64,000 nt of DNA from Rhizobium rhizoryzae. GTDB taxonomy: Bacteria > Pseudomonadota > Alphaproteobacteria > Rhizobiales > Rhizobiaceae. The stretch lies in assembly GCF_011046895.1 (NCBI RefSeq), contig NZ_CP049250.1:2950501-3014500 (forward strand). The letters are read 5' to 3'. The notes under the pieces are model-generated. The model searched no databases and was not told where the DNA came from. It saw only the letters and a program-made list of their open reading frames with translations. This document shows positions 9,559 through 18,924 of the stretch, piece by piece (within the stretch, counting starts at the first letter, position 1; each line of letters begins with the position of its first letter). A program made the translations under genes and the position numbers.

Positions 9559-11640
9559 TTACTCTGCCGCAGCCTTGAAATTGTTGCGGGCCAGTGCCGA
9601 ACATTCCGCCATCACGGCCGAAGCACGTGCAATTGGGTTCGTGAGATAGAAGTCTTTGACCGAAGACGCAAACCCAGACTTGCCCAAGCTCACCGGTTTT
9701 TTTGCAAGCTCTGCAATCTCATTGCTCGGAGCCGGAGCAATTTCGTCCAGCGCGTTGAAATGAGGGTGCGCTACATACAGCTGGCGACGAAGAGCCGAAA
9801 GCGAATCAAAGGGTAGCTTCTTGCCGAGAACGTCCGAAAGCGCACGGATGATGGCCCATTCTTCGCGAGCATCGCCAGGCGCAAAGCCCGCACGATTACC
9901 CATCTGCACCCGCCCCTCGAGATTGACCCAAGTGCCGGACTTTTCCGTATAGGCAGCGCCGGGGAGGATCACGTCTGCGCCATGCGCGCCAGCATCGCCG
10001 TGACTACCGATATAGACGGTGCACTTGGCATGCTTTGTGGAAAACTCCATTTCGTCAGCGCCCAACAGGAAGAGTACGTCCATCGACCGCAGCATGGTGG
10101 CGGCATTGGCACCGTTAGCGCCCGGAACGAAACCGAGATCCAGTCCACCAACACGCGAAGCGGCAGTATGGAGCACACCGAAGCCATTCCAGTCTTCGCT
10201 CACTGCACCAACAGCACTTGCGATCGAGGCGGCAGAAGCAAGGATGCTCGCTCCGTCGTCTCTCGTCAGAGCGCCGGGTCCCACGACAATCATGGGCTTT
10301 TTCGCGTTGCGCAGTTTCTCGAGGAATCCATGGGATCCGTTGGCCAGTTCGGCAAGGGTTTCCGGACCAGCACCGAGATACTCATAAGGGTAACGCAGCT
10401 CAGCCGCTTCGCCGATCACAGCAATCGGGAAATTGCCGCGACGCCAGCGTTTACGGATACGGGCGTTCAGAACGGCAGCTTCCACTCGGGGATTGGCGCC
10501 GATGAGCAGGAGTGCGTCAGCGTTTTCAATACCTTGGATGGTCGGATTAAAGATGTAGCTTGAACGACCAAAGGCCGGATCCAGCTTCGAACCATCCTGA
10601 CGACAATCGAGATTCTGCGAACCAAGTGCGTTCAGGAGTTGCTTGAGCGCGTACATTTCTTCAACGCTCGCAAGATCACCTGCGATCGCGCCGATACGGG
10701 CACCGGTCGTTGCCGAAACCGCCGTCTTGATCGTCTGGAAAGCGTCCGCCCAGGTGGTGGGCTGCAAGCGACCGTCGCGACGGACATAGGGACGATCGAG
10801 ACGCTGGGTCTTCAGACCATCCCAGATGAAGCGGGTTTTATCAGAGATCCATTCTTCATTCACTTCCTCGTTCACGCGAGGCATGATGCGCATCACTTCG
10901 CGACCGCGCGTATCGACCCGGATTGCAGAGCCAACAGCATCCATCACATCAATCGATTCGGTCTTGCCCAGTTCCCAAGGACGCGCCGTGAAGGCGAACG
11001 GACGTGACGTCAGTGCACCGACCGGGCAGAGATCAATGACATTGCCCTGTAGTTCGGACGTCATTGCATGCTCGAGATAGGTCGTGATTTCCGCGTCTTC
11101 GCCGCGACCGATCAGGCCTAGCTCGGAGATGCCACCCACTTCCGTCGTGAAACGAACGCAACGCGTGCAATGGATGCAGCGGTTCATCACCGTCTTGACG
11201 AGCGGGCCGATATATTTGTCTTCAACAGCCCGCTTGTTTTCGGCATAGCGGGAAGCGTCCATACCGAAGGCCATTGCCTGATCCTGCAGATCACACTCGC
11301 CGCCCTGGTCGCAGATCGGACAATCAAGCGGATGATTGATGAGCAGGAATTCCATGACCCCTTCCCGGGCCTTCTTCACCATCGGTGTGTTGGTGAAGAC
11401 TTCAGGAAGTTCGCCGTTCGGACCACCGCGAATATCGCGCACGCCCATGGCGCAGGAGGCAGCCGGCTTTGGCGGTCCGCCCTTTACCTCGATAAGGCAC
11501 ATGCGGCAGTTGCCCGCCACCGACAAGCGCTCATGGAAACAGAAACGCGGCACTTCGGCACCCGCCTCCTCGCACGCTTGCAAAAGCGTGAAGTGATCGG
11601 GAACCTCTATCTCTTTGCCGTCAACCTTGAGCTTAACCAT
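9559..11640 (-). CDS. nuoG: NADH-quinone oxidoreductase subunit G
   Basis: This is the large peripheral-arm subunit of complex I, about 693 residues. The N-terminal ferredoxin fold shows the [2Fe-2S] cysteines (RFCFHERLSVAGNCRMC), the His-containing [4Fe-4S] motif HPLDCPICDQGGECDLQ, and a further motif CIHCTRC followed by CPVGALTS. The rest is a molybdopterin-oxidoreductase-like domain without a visible extra CxxC cluster motif, so cluster N7 is probably absent. Two starts are possible: GTG at 11646, closer to the AGGA sequence, and ATG at 11640, chosen because relatives begin with the KLKVDG segment. Confidence 0.95.
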   Translation of the reverse strand: MVKLKVDGKEIEVPDHFTLLQACEEAGAEVPRFCFHERLSVAGNCRMCLIEVKGGPPKPAASCAMGVRDIRGGPNGELPEVFTNTPMVKKAREGVMEFLLINHPLDCPICDQGGECDLQDQAMAFGMDASRYAENKRAVEDKYIGPLVKTVMNRCIHCTRCVRFTTEVGGISELGLIGRGEDAEITTYLEHAMTSELQGNVIDLCPVGALTSRPFAFTARPWELGKTESIDVMDAVGSAIRVDTRGREVMRIMPRVNEEVNEEWISDKTRFIWDGLKTQRLDRPYVRRDGRLQPTTWADAFQTIKTAVSATTGARIGAIAGDLASVEEMYALKQLLNALGSQNLDCRQDGSKLDPAFGRSSYIFNPTIQGIENADALLLIGANPRVEAAVLNARIRKRWRRGNFPIAVIGEAAELRYPYEYLGAGPETLAELANGSHGFLEKLRNAKKPMIVVGPGALTRDDGASILASAASIASAVGAVSEDWNGFGVLHTAASRVGGLDLGFVPGANGANAATMLRSMDVLFLLGADEMEFSTKHAKCTVYIGSHGDAGAHGADVILPGAAYTEKSGTWVNLEGRVQMGNRAGFAPGDAREEWAIIRALSDVLGKKLPFDSLSALRRQLYVAHPHFNALDEIAPAPSNEIAELAKKPVSLGKSGFASSVKDFYLTNPIARASAVMAECSALARNNFKAAAE

Positions 11641-11696
11641 CGTCACTTACGTCCTGTTTCCAGTCCCCTGCCCTTTCAGGCTGGTGACACATTCCG

Positions 11697-12386
11697 TTAC
11701 CGCAGCAGCGCCTTTGCCTGCGCGATCCAATCGTCCTTGGCAATCCGACCGTCAAGTCCCAGCTCCCGGTCGAAATGCTCTACTTCCTTATCAGTCCATG
11801 CTGCAATATCCTCAATGCGCACGACACCCATGCCATTGAGCAATACCTCCAACTTCGGGCCGATACCCGAAATTGCCTTAAGATCATCCGGCTGCTTTCC
11901 AGTTCTGCTGCTGAGACGCTTGCTCCCACCGACCGAAGCCGGTGAAGCGGTAGCCTTGCTACGCCCTACCTTGGCGGGCTTGGGTGCACCTTGCGTCTCA
12001 GAAACCTTCTGCTTTGACTTTGCTTGAAGCTTTACCGCGGGAGCGCTGGTGCTCGGAGATACCTCTTGCGATGCATCCGAAGCCACATCCATCGCTACCG
12101 CAACTGTCCTGACTTCGTCGGTTCGACCCGCGTCCTTCACCGCACCAGAAAGCTTGTCATCTTCTGCCTGCCGTTGCTCGGTAGTTGCAGTTGCCGCCAT
12201 AGCGGCCTGCATGATGCCGAAAAAGGCGCCCGCGAACTGGTTGCTCAACGCAAGACCAGCGGCGGTGGCAGCCGTCATCAACTCCAAGGGACTCGCCGGT
12301 GCATGGTCGGAAAAAGGCAAAGTGAACCCGAGCGAAGAATTCTTCTTCGCATCAGAATTACCATTTTCGTTGCCCGCACCGACCAT
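11697..12386 (-). CDS. Helix-hairpin-helix protein embedded in nuo operon
   Basis: This 229-residue protein is encoded between nuoF and nuoG, only 3 bases after the nuoF coding region. The N-terminal third has the pattern SPLELMTAATAAGLALSNQF, a short hydrophobic amphipathic segment. The middle is low-complexity Lys/Ala/Ser. The C-terminal ~60 residues form a helix-hairpin-helix unit (AISGIGPKLEVLLNGMGV, then EDIAAWTDKEV). The same layout is known to me from annotated alphaproteobacterial complex I operons, but a biochemical role has not been assigned as far as I know. It may help assembly or stabilise the peripheral arm; this is inference. Confidence 0.85.
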   Translation of the reverse strand: MVGAGNENGNSDAKKNSSLGFTLPFSDHAPASPLELMTAATAAGLALSNQFAGAFFGIMQAAMAATATTEQRQAEDDKLSGAVKDAGRTDEVRTVAVAMDVASDASQEVSPSTSAPAVKLQAKSKQKVSETQGAPKPAKVGRSKATASPASVGGSKRLSSRTGKQPDDLKAISGIGPKLEVLLNGMGVVRIEDIAAWTDKEVEHFDRELGLDGRIAKDDWIAQAKALLR

Positions 12387-12389
12387 TGA

Positions 12390-13694
12390 TTACTCCGCAG
12401 CTTCCATGACAGCGCCATGGCTGGTAGCGTTTGCCGTGTATTGATCGATCCGCTTCTCGATGTCAGATCGGAAATTGCGGATCAGACCCTGGATAGGCCA
12501 AGCCGCAGCATCGCCGAGTGCACAGATTGTGTGGCCCTCGATCTGCTTCGACACCTGGAACAGCATATCGATCTCGCGCTTCTGCGCCTGCCCCTTCACC
12601 ATCCGCTCGAGAACACGCATCATCCAGCCGGTGCCTTCCCGGCAAGGCGTGCACTGACCGCAGCTTTCGTGTTTGAAGAACGCAGCAATACGCCAGATCG
12701 CCTTGATGATATCCGTGGATTTATCCATCACGATCATGCCGCCTGTCCCGAAGGACGACTTCACTTCGCGCATGCCGTCAAAGTCCATGATCGCATCGGC
12801 CATGTCCTCGCCGCGGACAACCGGGCACGAGGCACCGCCGGGGATGACAGCAAGCAAATTGTCCCAGCCGCCGCGAATACCGCCGCAATGGCGCTCGATC
12901 AGCTCACGGAAGGATAGGCCCATGGCTTCCTCGAAGGTGCAGGGCTTGTTGACGTGGCCGGAAACCATGAACAGCTTTGTGCCGACATTGTTGGGACGAC
13001 CAATAGCCGAGAACCACGAAGCGCCACGGCGAAGGATAGTCGGGGCAACGGCGATCGATTCGACATTATTCACCGTCGTCGGACAGCCATAAAGACCCAT
13101 GTTTGCCGGGAACGGCGGCTTGAGGCGCGGCTGACCCTTTTTGCCTTCAAGGCTTTCCAGAAGTGCAGTCTCTTCACCGCAGATGTAGGCGCCTGCGCCA
13201 TGATGGACGTAGACATCAAAATCCCAGCCACACTTGTTGTTGGCGCCGAGCAGGCCAGCATCGTAGCATTCGTCGATGGCCTTCTGCAGATCCTCGCGCT
13301 CACGCATGTACTCACCGCGCACATAGATGTAAGCGGTATGAGCACCCATCGCAAAGCCTGCAATCACGCAGCCTTCGATCAACGTATGGGGGTCATTGCG
13401 CAGGATCTCGCGATCCTTGCAGGTACCAGGCTCCGATTCGTCAGCATTGACCACGAGATAATGAGGGCGGCCATCCGATTCCTTCGGCATGAAGGACCAC
13501 TTCAGACCGGTCGGGAAGCCAGCGCCACCGCGCCCACGCAGACCGGACGCCTTCATCTCGTTGATGATCCAGTCGCGGCCTTTTTCAATGATCTGCTTCG
13601 TACCATCCCAGTGGCCACGGCTCATCGCGCCTTTCAGCGACTTGTCCTTGAGGCCGTAAATGTTGGTAAAGATGCGATCCTGATCTTTCAACAT
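12390..13694 (-). CDS. nuoF: NADH-quinone oxidoreductase subunit F
   Basis: This is the NADH- and FMN-binding subunit of complex I, 434 residues, where electrons enter. The glycine-rich nucleotide-binding motif [13 protein letters not shown] is near residue 65, and the [4Fe-4S] N3 ligands are in [11 protein letters not shown] plus the later TICALGDAA. The start at 13694 (MLKDQDRIF) is preferred over an ATG four codons upstream because relatives begin there. The gene follows nuoE after 87 bases. Confidence 0.96.
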   Translation of the reverse strand: MLKDQDRIFTNIYGLKDKSLKGAMSRGHWDGTKQIIEKGRDWIINEMKASGLRGRGGAGFPTGLKWSFMPKESDGRPHYLVVNADESEPGTCKDREILRNDPHTLIEGCVIAGFAMGAHTAYIYVRGEYMREREDLQKAIDECYDAGLLGANNKCGWDFDVYVHHGAGAYICGEETALLESLEGKKGQPRLKPPFPANMGLYGCPTTVNNVESIAVAPTILRRGASWFSAIGRPNNVGTKLFMVSGHVNKPCTFEEAMGLSFRELIERHCGGIRGGWDNLLAVIPGGASCPVVRGEDMADAIMDFDGMREVKSSFGTGGMIVMDKSTDIIKAIWRIAAFFKHESCGQCTPCREGTGWMMRVLERMVKGQAQKREIDMLFQVSKQIEGHTICALGDAAAWPIQGLIRNFRSDIEKRIDQYTANATSHGAVMEAAE

Positions 13695-13781
13695 GATGTG
13701 TTCCACCAGTCCGCGGCCCCGAGGCCGGCTTTATGAATACCTGTTCACCGCGGAATGCGGCGTTTCACCGATGCGGCAGAG

Positions 13782-14690
13782 TTATTTGTCGCCACCGGAT
13801 GTCTTGTCGTCTGTACCCGCTACCTTGCTGCCTTCAGCCGGTGCGCCCTCGCCCGTGCTCCCAACAGCCTTGGGGTCAGGCTCTGAAGCCTTTGTCCCGG
13901 AAAGCGGCTGCGTCTCAGCTTTCGCGGCATTCGCTTTCGCTTCTGCCGGCGCAGTCACCGGTGTCTTGAGCGCAGCATTGGTTTCCGCACCCGTATCCTT
14001 CGGACGAGCAGCCTCGGCAGGCGGTACGGAAGCACCCTCTGCAGGAGCCTGAGCCTCCAGATTGGTACGGACCGGCTTTGTCTCCTCAAGGAGCGTCAGC
14101 GACCCACCTTCGGGTGCAGACAAATGCCGGTCGATCTGGGGACCAGTTCTGACATCTGCGCCACGACCTGCTTCGAATTCATCGATAATCTCTTCAAGAC
14201 GCTCAGGCGTAAGATCTTCATAAGCATCTTTGAAGATCATCACCATCGGCGCATTGACGCACGCACCCTGACATTCGACTTCTTCCCAGGACAGGGTGCC
14301 GGATGCGTTGCGCTCGAAAGGCTCGGCATTGATCTTGCGCTTGCACACGTCCATCAAGGCTTCGGAACCTCTCAGCATGCAAGGCGTTGTACCGCAAACC
14401 TGGATGTGAGCCTTCGTGCCAATCGGCTTCAGCTGAAACTGCGTGTAAAAGGTCGCAACTTCCAGCACGCGAATGTAGGGCATAGCCAGTTTCTGGGCGA
14501 TAAACTCGATTGCTGCCCGCGTCACCCAGCCATCCTGCTCCTGGGCGCGCATCAATAACGGAATCACCGCTGATTGCTGGCGACCTTCCGGATATTTGCG
14601 AATCGTCGCTTCGGCCCAATCTGCGTTGTCCGCAGTGAAGGCAAAAGCTGCCGGCTGAAACTGATCTTCGGCTAGTCGACGAACAGACAT
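13782..14690 (-). CDS. nuoE: NADH-quinone oxidoreductase subunit E with long C-terminal tail
   Basis: This is the thioredoxin-fold subunit carrying [2Fe-2S] cluster N1a; 302 residues. The ligands are visible in CGTTPCMLRGSEAL and CQGACVNAP. The enzyme core ends near residue 190; the remaining ~110 residues are a disordered-looking tail rich in Ala, Pro, Glu and Lys. E. coli NuoE is about 166 residues, so the tail is an addition, common in rhizobia. It shows no helix-hairpin-helix motif; that motif occurs instead in the separate protein encoded after nuoF. Confidence 0.95.
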   Translation of the reverse strand: MSVRRLAEDQFQPAAFAFTADNADWAEATIRKYPEGRQQSAVIPLLMRAQEQDGWVTRAAIEFIAQKLAMPYIRVLEVATFYTQFQLKPIGTKAHIQVCGTTPCMLRGSEALMDVCKRKINAEPFERNASGTLSWEEVECQGACVNAPMVMIFKDAYEDLTPERLEEIIDEFEAGRGADVRTGPQIDRHLSAPEGGSLTLLEETKPVRTNLEAQAPAEGASVPPAEAARPKDTGAETNAALKTPVTAPAEAKANAAKAETQPLSGTKASEPDPKAVGSTGEGAPAEGSKVAGTDDKTSGGDK

Positions 14691-14706
14691 TTCTTCTCAC
14701 GCCTTA

Positions 14707-14961
14707 TCAATTGATGGATGCGCACCGCGTGTTCGCCACATTGACGAATTCGCAGGCGTAGCCGGATTTTCCCTTTTGCATGAATACGATCAACTTCGAT
14801 CCATTGGGTACGGCCGACTTGATTTCATATTCCTTGGCTAGGAGTTCCGCCATGGTCGCATCAGCACCTCGCGCGGTGTCTGCCCCTGTCTGAAAGCTCT
14901 GAGCTTCAGCTGCAAAGCTGGACAGGATAAACAATCCGGCTGCGAAGGCGACGCATTTCAT
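14707..14961 (-). CDS. Small secreted protein between nuoD and nuoE
   Basis: This 84-residue protein has a clear signal peptide ([21 protein letters not shown], likely cleaved after AEA or AQS region) and a short mature part with two cysteines (YACEF and TRCAS) that could form a disulfide. The start codon overlaps the nuoD stop as TGATG, and nuoE begins 16 bases later, so it is transcribed and probably translated with complex I. I do not recognise a named family. A periplasmic protein encoded inside a complex I operon is odd, because the peripheral arm faces the cytoplasm. Confidence 0.85.
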   Translation of the reverse strand: MKCVAFAAGLFILSSFAAEAQSFQTGADTARGADATMAELLAKEYEIKSAVPNGSKLIVFMQKGKSGYACEFVNVANTRCASIN

Positions 14962-16151
14962 CAGCGGTCAACCTCTCCAAACACGATATCGAGTGATCCG
15001 AGCACCGCGGAAACGTCAGCAAGCTGATGTCCACGGCACAGGAAATCCATTGCCTGCAGATGTGCATAGCCCGGAGCGCGGATCTTGCAGCGGTACGGCT
15101 TATTCGTTCCGTCAGAAACCAGATAAACGCCAAACTCACCCTTCGGGGCCTCTACTGCGGCATACACCTCGCCTTCCGGCACATGGAAACCTTCGGTGTA
15201 GAGCTTGAAGTGATGGATCAGCGCTTCCATGGAGCGCTTCATCTCACCGCGCTTCGGTGGAACAACCTTGCCGTCGATAGACGATACGGGACCGGTCTTT
15301 GCATCGCCGAGCAGGCGGTCGACGCACTGCTTCATGATCTTGCAGGACTGCTCCATCTCGAACATGCGGATCAAGTAACGATCGTAACAGTCACCGTTCT
15401 TGCCGATTGCGATATCGAAATCGAGATCGGCGTAACATTCGTACGGCTGCGACTTGCGAAGATCCCACTTCGCGCCGGAACCGCGAACCATGACGCCCGA
15501 GAAGCCCCATGCCCAGGCATCTTCCAGCGAAACAACACCGATATCGACGTTGCGCTGCTTGAAAATGCGGTTGTCGGTGATCAGGCCATGGATATCCTGA
15601 AGGGCACGCGGGAACTCGTCACACCATCTACCGATGTCTTCGACAAGATCCTGAGGAAGATCCTGGTGCACGCCACCCGGACGAAAATAGGCCGCATGCA
15701 TGCGAGCACCGGAAGCGCGCTCATAAAACACCATGAGCTTTTCGCGCTCTTCGAAACCCCAAAGCGGAGGCGTAAGCGCACCGACGTCCATGGCCTGCGT
15801 CGTCACGTTCAGCAGATGCGACAGGATACGACCGATTTCGGAATAGAGGACACGGATGAGCTGACCGCGGATCGGGACTTGGATGCCGAGCAACTTCTCA
15901 ACCGCGAGACAGTAGGCATGCTCCTGATTCATCGGAGCAACGTAGTCGAGGCGATCGAAATACGGCAGGGCCTGAAGATAGGTCTTGGCCTCGATCAGCT
16001 TTTCCGTGCCGCGATGAAGCAGGCCAATATGGGGATCGACGCGCTCGACGATTTCACCATCCAGCTCAAGGACCAGACGCAGAACGCCGTGCGCCGCAGG
16101 ATGCTGCGGTCCGAAATTGATATTGAAATTGCGGACGTTGTGTTCAGTCAT
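14961..16151 (-). CDS. nuoD: NADH-quinone oxidoreductase subunit D
   Basis: This is the 49-kDa-type subunit, 396 residues, which with NuoB forms the quinone reduction site. It is related to the large subunit of [NiFe] hydrogenases. Recognisable parts are [20 protein letters not shown] near the N-terminus, with the quinone-site histidine, and [11 protein letters not shown] and the C-terminal DIVFGEVDR. It is a separate gene and not fused to nuoC. It follows nuoC after 83 bases. Confidence 0.97.
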   Translation of the reverse strand: MTEHNVRNFNINFGPQHPAAHGVLRLVLELDGEIVERVDPHIGLLHRGTEKLIEAKTYLQALPYFDRLDYVAPMNQEHAYCLAVEKLLGIQVPIRGQLIRVLYSEIGRILSHLLNVTTQAMDVGALTPPLWGFEEREKLMVFYERASGARMHAAYFRPGGVHQDLPQDLVEDIGRWCDEFPRALQDIHGLITDNRIFKQRNVDIGVVSLEDAWAWGFSGVMVRGSGAKWDLRKSQPYECYADLDFDIAIGKNGDCYDRYLIRMFEMEQSCKIMKQCVDRLLGDAKTGPVSSIDGKVVPPKRGEMKRSMEALIHHFKLYTEGFHVPEGEVYAAVEAPKGEFGVYLVSDGTNKPYRCKIRAPGYAHLQAMDFLCRGHQLADVSAVLGSLDIVFGEVDR

Positions 16152-16234
16152 TTCTGCCTACTCCATGCTGGACGGCTCAAAAGCGCCAGCGGGATGACGT
16201 TCCTTGTTAAAGCGGCGCCGAGACGCCGCCTGAA

Positions 16235-16837
16235 TCAGACCTTGGCCTTCTCGTCGCCGGGAAGCACGTAGTCCGTACCTTCCCAGGGACTCAGGAAATC
16301 GAAATTACGAAACTCCTGGCGCAGTTGCACCGGCTCGTAAACGACACGCTTTGCACCATCATCATAGCGAACTTCGACGAAGCCAGTCAGCGGGAAATCC
16401 TTGCGGAGAGGATGACCTTCGAAGCCGTAATCGGTCAGGATACGACGAAGATCCGGGTGACCTGTAAACAAAATGCCGTAGAGATCCCACGCTTCCCGCT
16501 CGAACCAGTCTGCACCCGGGTAGACTGCGCATGCCGATGGGACCGCTTCATCTTCTCCGCACTGCACCTTGACGCGAATGCGCGCATTCTGGCTTGGCGA
16601 AAGCAGATGATAGACGACATCGAAGCGACGCGCACGCTTCGGCCAGTCGACGCCGGCGATATCTACGAGGTTGACGTAACGTGCCTGCACATCGTCACGC
16701 AGGAACGTCAACAGCGCGATCAGGTTTTCCGGTGTCGTGTTGAGCGTCAACTCATCATATGCGATAGCCGAAGACGCGACCAAGCCAGGTCGAGCCTCGT
16801 TCACATAAGCCGCGAAGTCGTTCAGGGCCTCACTCAT
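16235..16837 (-). CDS. nuoC: NADH-quinone oxidoreductase subunit C
   Basis: This is the 30-kDa-type peripheral subunit of complex I, 200 residues. The signature [35 protein letters not shown] is present almost in full near residues 115-150. The protein has no cofactor and stabilises NuoD-NuoB. It starts 15 bases after the nuoB stop. Confidence 0.97.
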   Translation of the reverse strand: MSEALNDFAAYVNEARPGLVASSAIAYDELTLNTTPENLIALLTFLRDDVQARYVNLVDIAGVDWPKRARRFDVVYHLLSPSQNARIRVKVQCGEDEAVPSACAVYPGADWFEREAWDLYGILFTGHPDLRRILTDYGFEGHPLRKDFPLTGFVEVRYDDGAKRVVYEPVQLRQEFRNFDFLSPWEGTDYVLPGDEKAKV

Positions 16838-16852
16838 ATTCAGTCCTCGCCC

Positions 16853-17434
16853 TTAGCGCTCGATCGTTCCGGTCCGGCGTATCTTCTTCTGCAGCAGAAG
16901 CACGCCGTACAGCAGCGCCTCCGCTGTGGGGGGACAGCCGGGAACATAGATATCAACAGGTACGACGCGATCGCAGCCACGGACCACCGAATAGGAATAA
17001 TGGTAGTAGCCGCCACCGTTAGCGCACGATCCCATGGAAATGACGTAACGTGGCTCAGGCATCTGGTCGTAAACCTTGCGCAGAGCAGGCGCCATCTTGT
17101 TCGTCAGGGTGCCCGCCACAATCATCACGTCAGACTGACGAGGCGACGCACGAGGCGCGAAACCAAAGCGCTCGACATCATAGCGAGGCATTGAAAGCTG
17201 CATCATTTCCACAGCGCAGCACGCAAGACCAAACGTCATCCACATCAGGGAGCCGGTGCGCGCCCAGTTGATCAGCTCGTCAGTCGAAGTGACCAGAAAA
17301 CCCTTATCGGCAAGTTCGTTATTGATCTCGCCGAAGAATGCATCGTCGCTTCCGACCGGCTTGCCGGTCCGGGGATCAATGATACCCTTCGCCTGTGGCG
17401 CAACCAGGGTGGTGCCGTTATCGACTACTCCCAT
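16853..17434 (-). CDS. nuoB: NADH-quinone oxidoreductase subunit B
   Basis: This is the PSST-type subunit holding [4Fe-4S] cluster N2, the direct electron donor to quinone; 193 residues. The four ligands are visible in [20 protein letters not shown] and [11 protein letters not shown]. The start at 17434 (MGVVDNGTT) overlaps the end of nuoA by 10 bases; a longer frame begins 7 codons earlier but lies within nuoA. Confidence 0.97.
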   Translation of the reverse strand: MGVVDNGTTLVAPQAKGIIDPRTGKPVGSDDAFFGEINNELADKGFLVTSTDELINWARTGSLMWMTFGLACCAVEMMQLSMPRYDVERFGFAPRASPRQSDVMIVAGTLTNKMAPALRKVYDQMPEPRYVISMGSCANGGGYYHYSYSVVRGCDRVVPVDIYVPGCPPTAEALLYGVLLLQKKIRRTGTIER

Positions 17435-17790
17435 TCCAGCGCTCCTTTTTTCCACTCATAGATAAAGCCGATGGTCAGGACGCCGAGGAACACCATCATG
17501 GACCAGAAGCCAAACCAGCCGATTTCTCCGAAGGACACAGCCCAAGGGAACAGAAAAGCAACTTCCAGGTCAAAGATGATGAACAGAATCGACACGAGAT
17601 AGAATCGGATGTCGAACTTCATTCGGGCATCGTCAAATGCATTGAAACCGCACTCGTAGGCAGACAGCTTTTCCGCATCCGGCGCCTTGTAGGCAACAGC
17701 GAACGGAGCAATTAGAAGCGCCAGACCGATCACGAGGGCAATTCCAATAAAAATCGCGATCGGAACATAGGAACTGAGAAGTTCAGTCAT
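17425..17790 (-). CDS. nuoA: NADH-quinone oxidoreductase subunit A
   Basis: This is the ND3-like membrane subunit, 121 residues with three hydrophobic helices. The functionally important loop is present as AYECGFNAF, with its conserved cysteine, and is followed by [22 protein letters not shown]. It is the promoter-proximal gene of the nuo operon. The frame is open further upstream, but the start at 17790 opens directly with the first membrane helix. Confidence 0.96.
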   Translation of the reverse strand: MTELLSSYVPIAIFIGIALVIGLALLIAPFAVAYKAPDAEKLSAYECGFNAFDDARMKFDIRFYLVSILFIIFDLEVAFLFPWAVSFGEIGWFGFWSMMVFLGVLTIGFIYEWKKGALEWE

Positions 17791-18210
17791 CGTATTCCAT
17801 CCTTGCTTGCCAAGCGGTGCCGGGCGGCACAAAAGCGAATGCGCGGCAAGCGAACGTGCATTGCAACAAGGCGTGACTAGCGCAGGCGGAAGCCGCGCGC
17901 AAGACCTTTGAATCAAGCTTCCCGCACCAAAATGGTACAAATCCATCTGCATGTTAACATCAAGGGAAGATGACGCAAATGATGAGACCTGAGAATCCTG
18001 TAGATCGGCCTTTTATCACCGTCAGATAATGAGGCATTGTCGTGAAAGCAACGTATCAGCGAAACCTGAGGGCGATAGGTCCGTTCGAGAACAAAACGAC
18101 GGCCTTGCGACGCCGGGTCGCATCGAAGGAAAACGAGTGGGATACCGCCCAATGGGAAACAGAGGAACCCATTTGAGTTCCGCACTGTTCCAAAGCAATT
18201 TGAATTAGAA
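17791..18210. other. Intergenic region upstream of nuoA
   Basis: This 420-base stretch separates nuoA from the tRNA-Asp pair. It should hold the nuo promoter on the minus strand, but I find no convincing -35/-10 pair; a CTTGAT element at the 17915 region lacks a good partner. No coding potential with a recognisable product is seen. Confidence 0.5.
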
Positions 18211-18287
18211 TGGCGCGAGTGACGGGGCTCGAACCCGCGACCTCCGGCGTGACAGGCCGGCACTCTAACCGACTGAGCTACACCCGC
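18211..18287 (-). tRNA. tRNA-Asp (GTC), copy 2
   Basis: This 77-base tRNA reads GCGGGTGTAGCTCAG from its 5' end on the minus strand. The seven-base acceptor stem pairs with CACTCGC, followed by discriminator G and an encoded CCA. The anticodon loop is CTGTCAC, giving anticodon GTC. It is identical to the copy 24 bases upstream and is probably on the same transcript. Confidence 0.97.
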
Positions 18288-18311
18288 GCATTGTTTCGTT
18301 TTTGACTGGAA

Positions 18312-18388
18312 TGGCGCGAGTGACGGGGCTCGAACCCGCGACCTCCGGCGTGACAGGCCGGCACTCTAACCGACTGAGCTACACCCGC
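18312..18388 (-). tRNA. tRNA-Asp (GTC), copy 1
   Basis: This is the promoter-proximal copy of the tandem pair, 77 bases, identical in sequence to the other copy including the encoded CCA. The anticodon loop is CTGTCAC (GTC). Confidence 0.97.
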
Positions 18389-18449
18389 ATTCTTCCAGAC
18401 AAGGGAGAAACCCCCGTCACCAACCGGCAGCGCCAGTCGATGACCGGCT

Positions 18450-18477
18450 CTCTAAGGCGTTCGTTCTGAGGTGTCAA
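18450..18477 (-). promoter_or_regulatory. Candidate sigma-70 promoter of the tRNA-Asp pair
   Basis: On the minus strand a consensus -35 TTGACA (18472-18477) is followed after 16 bases by TTAGAG (18450-18455). Transcription would start about 55 bases before the first tRNA-Asp. The -35 is perfect and the -10 is partial. Confidence 0.5.
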
Positions 18478-18645
18478 GCAGGTTTCAAGACAATTCGGTG
18501 ACGAATGTTCGTTTCTTTTCAACAGGCCCCCTCTTCAGCATAAGCCCCTGTGGAAGACGAAAAAAACTTTGAGGCTAAAACCCCGCAGTTTCAGGGCTTT
18601 TGAGAAACCCGCCTCTCTCGTCGTCCAAAAAAATCAAAAAAACTT

Positions 18646-18669
18646 CGCAAACGCTCTTGCGGTTTTTTT
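18646..18669. terminator. Terminator-like hairpin with T-run, no obvious upstream gene
   Basis: CGCAA (18646-18650) and TTGCG (18657-18661) form a five-pair stem followed by a G and seven T on the plus strand; A-rich runs upstream give T-runs on the minus strand too. It may end leftward transcription from the epimerase gene. The 3' arm also forms a possible -35 (TTGCGG) with TACATC 17 bases later, which could be the tRNA-Val promoter. The rest of 18389-18723 holds no gene that I can see. Confidence 0.4.
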
Positions 18670-18723
18670 CGGATCTGAATACATCACGGCCACCGACGCA
18701 GCGGACACAAGCCGCGGACGTCA

Positions 18724-18799
<76 letters not shown>

Positions 18800-18924
18800 T
18801 TAATTCCCCTTGTCTTAGGTCATCTCTTGCGGTCGCCAGGTACTGGTGTCTGTTTCGAGTCTTTCGGCTGTCGCCCTGCGCGGCATGTTCTGCCGCGCGC
18901 GTGTCGGAAAGACTTGAACCTCAT

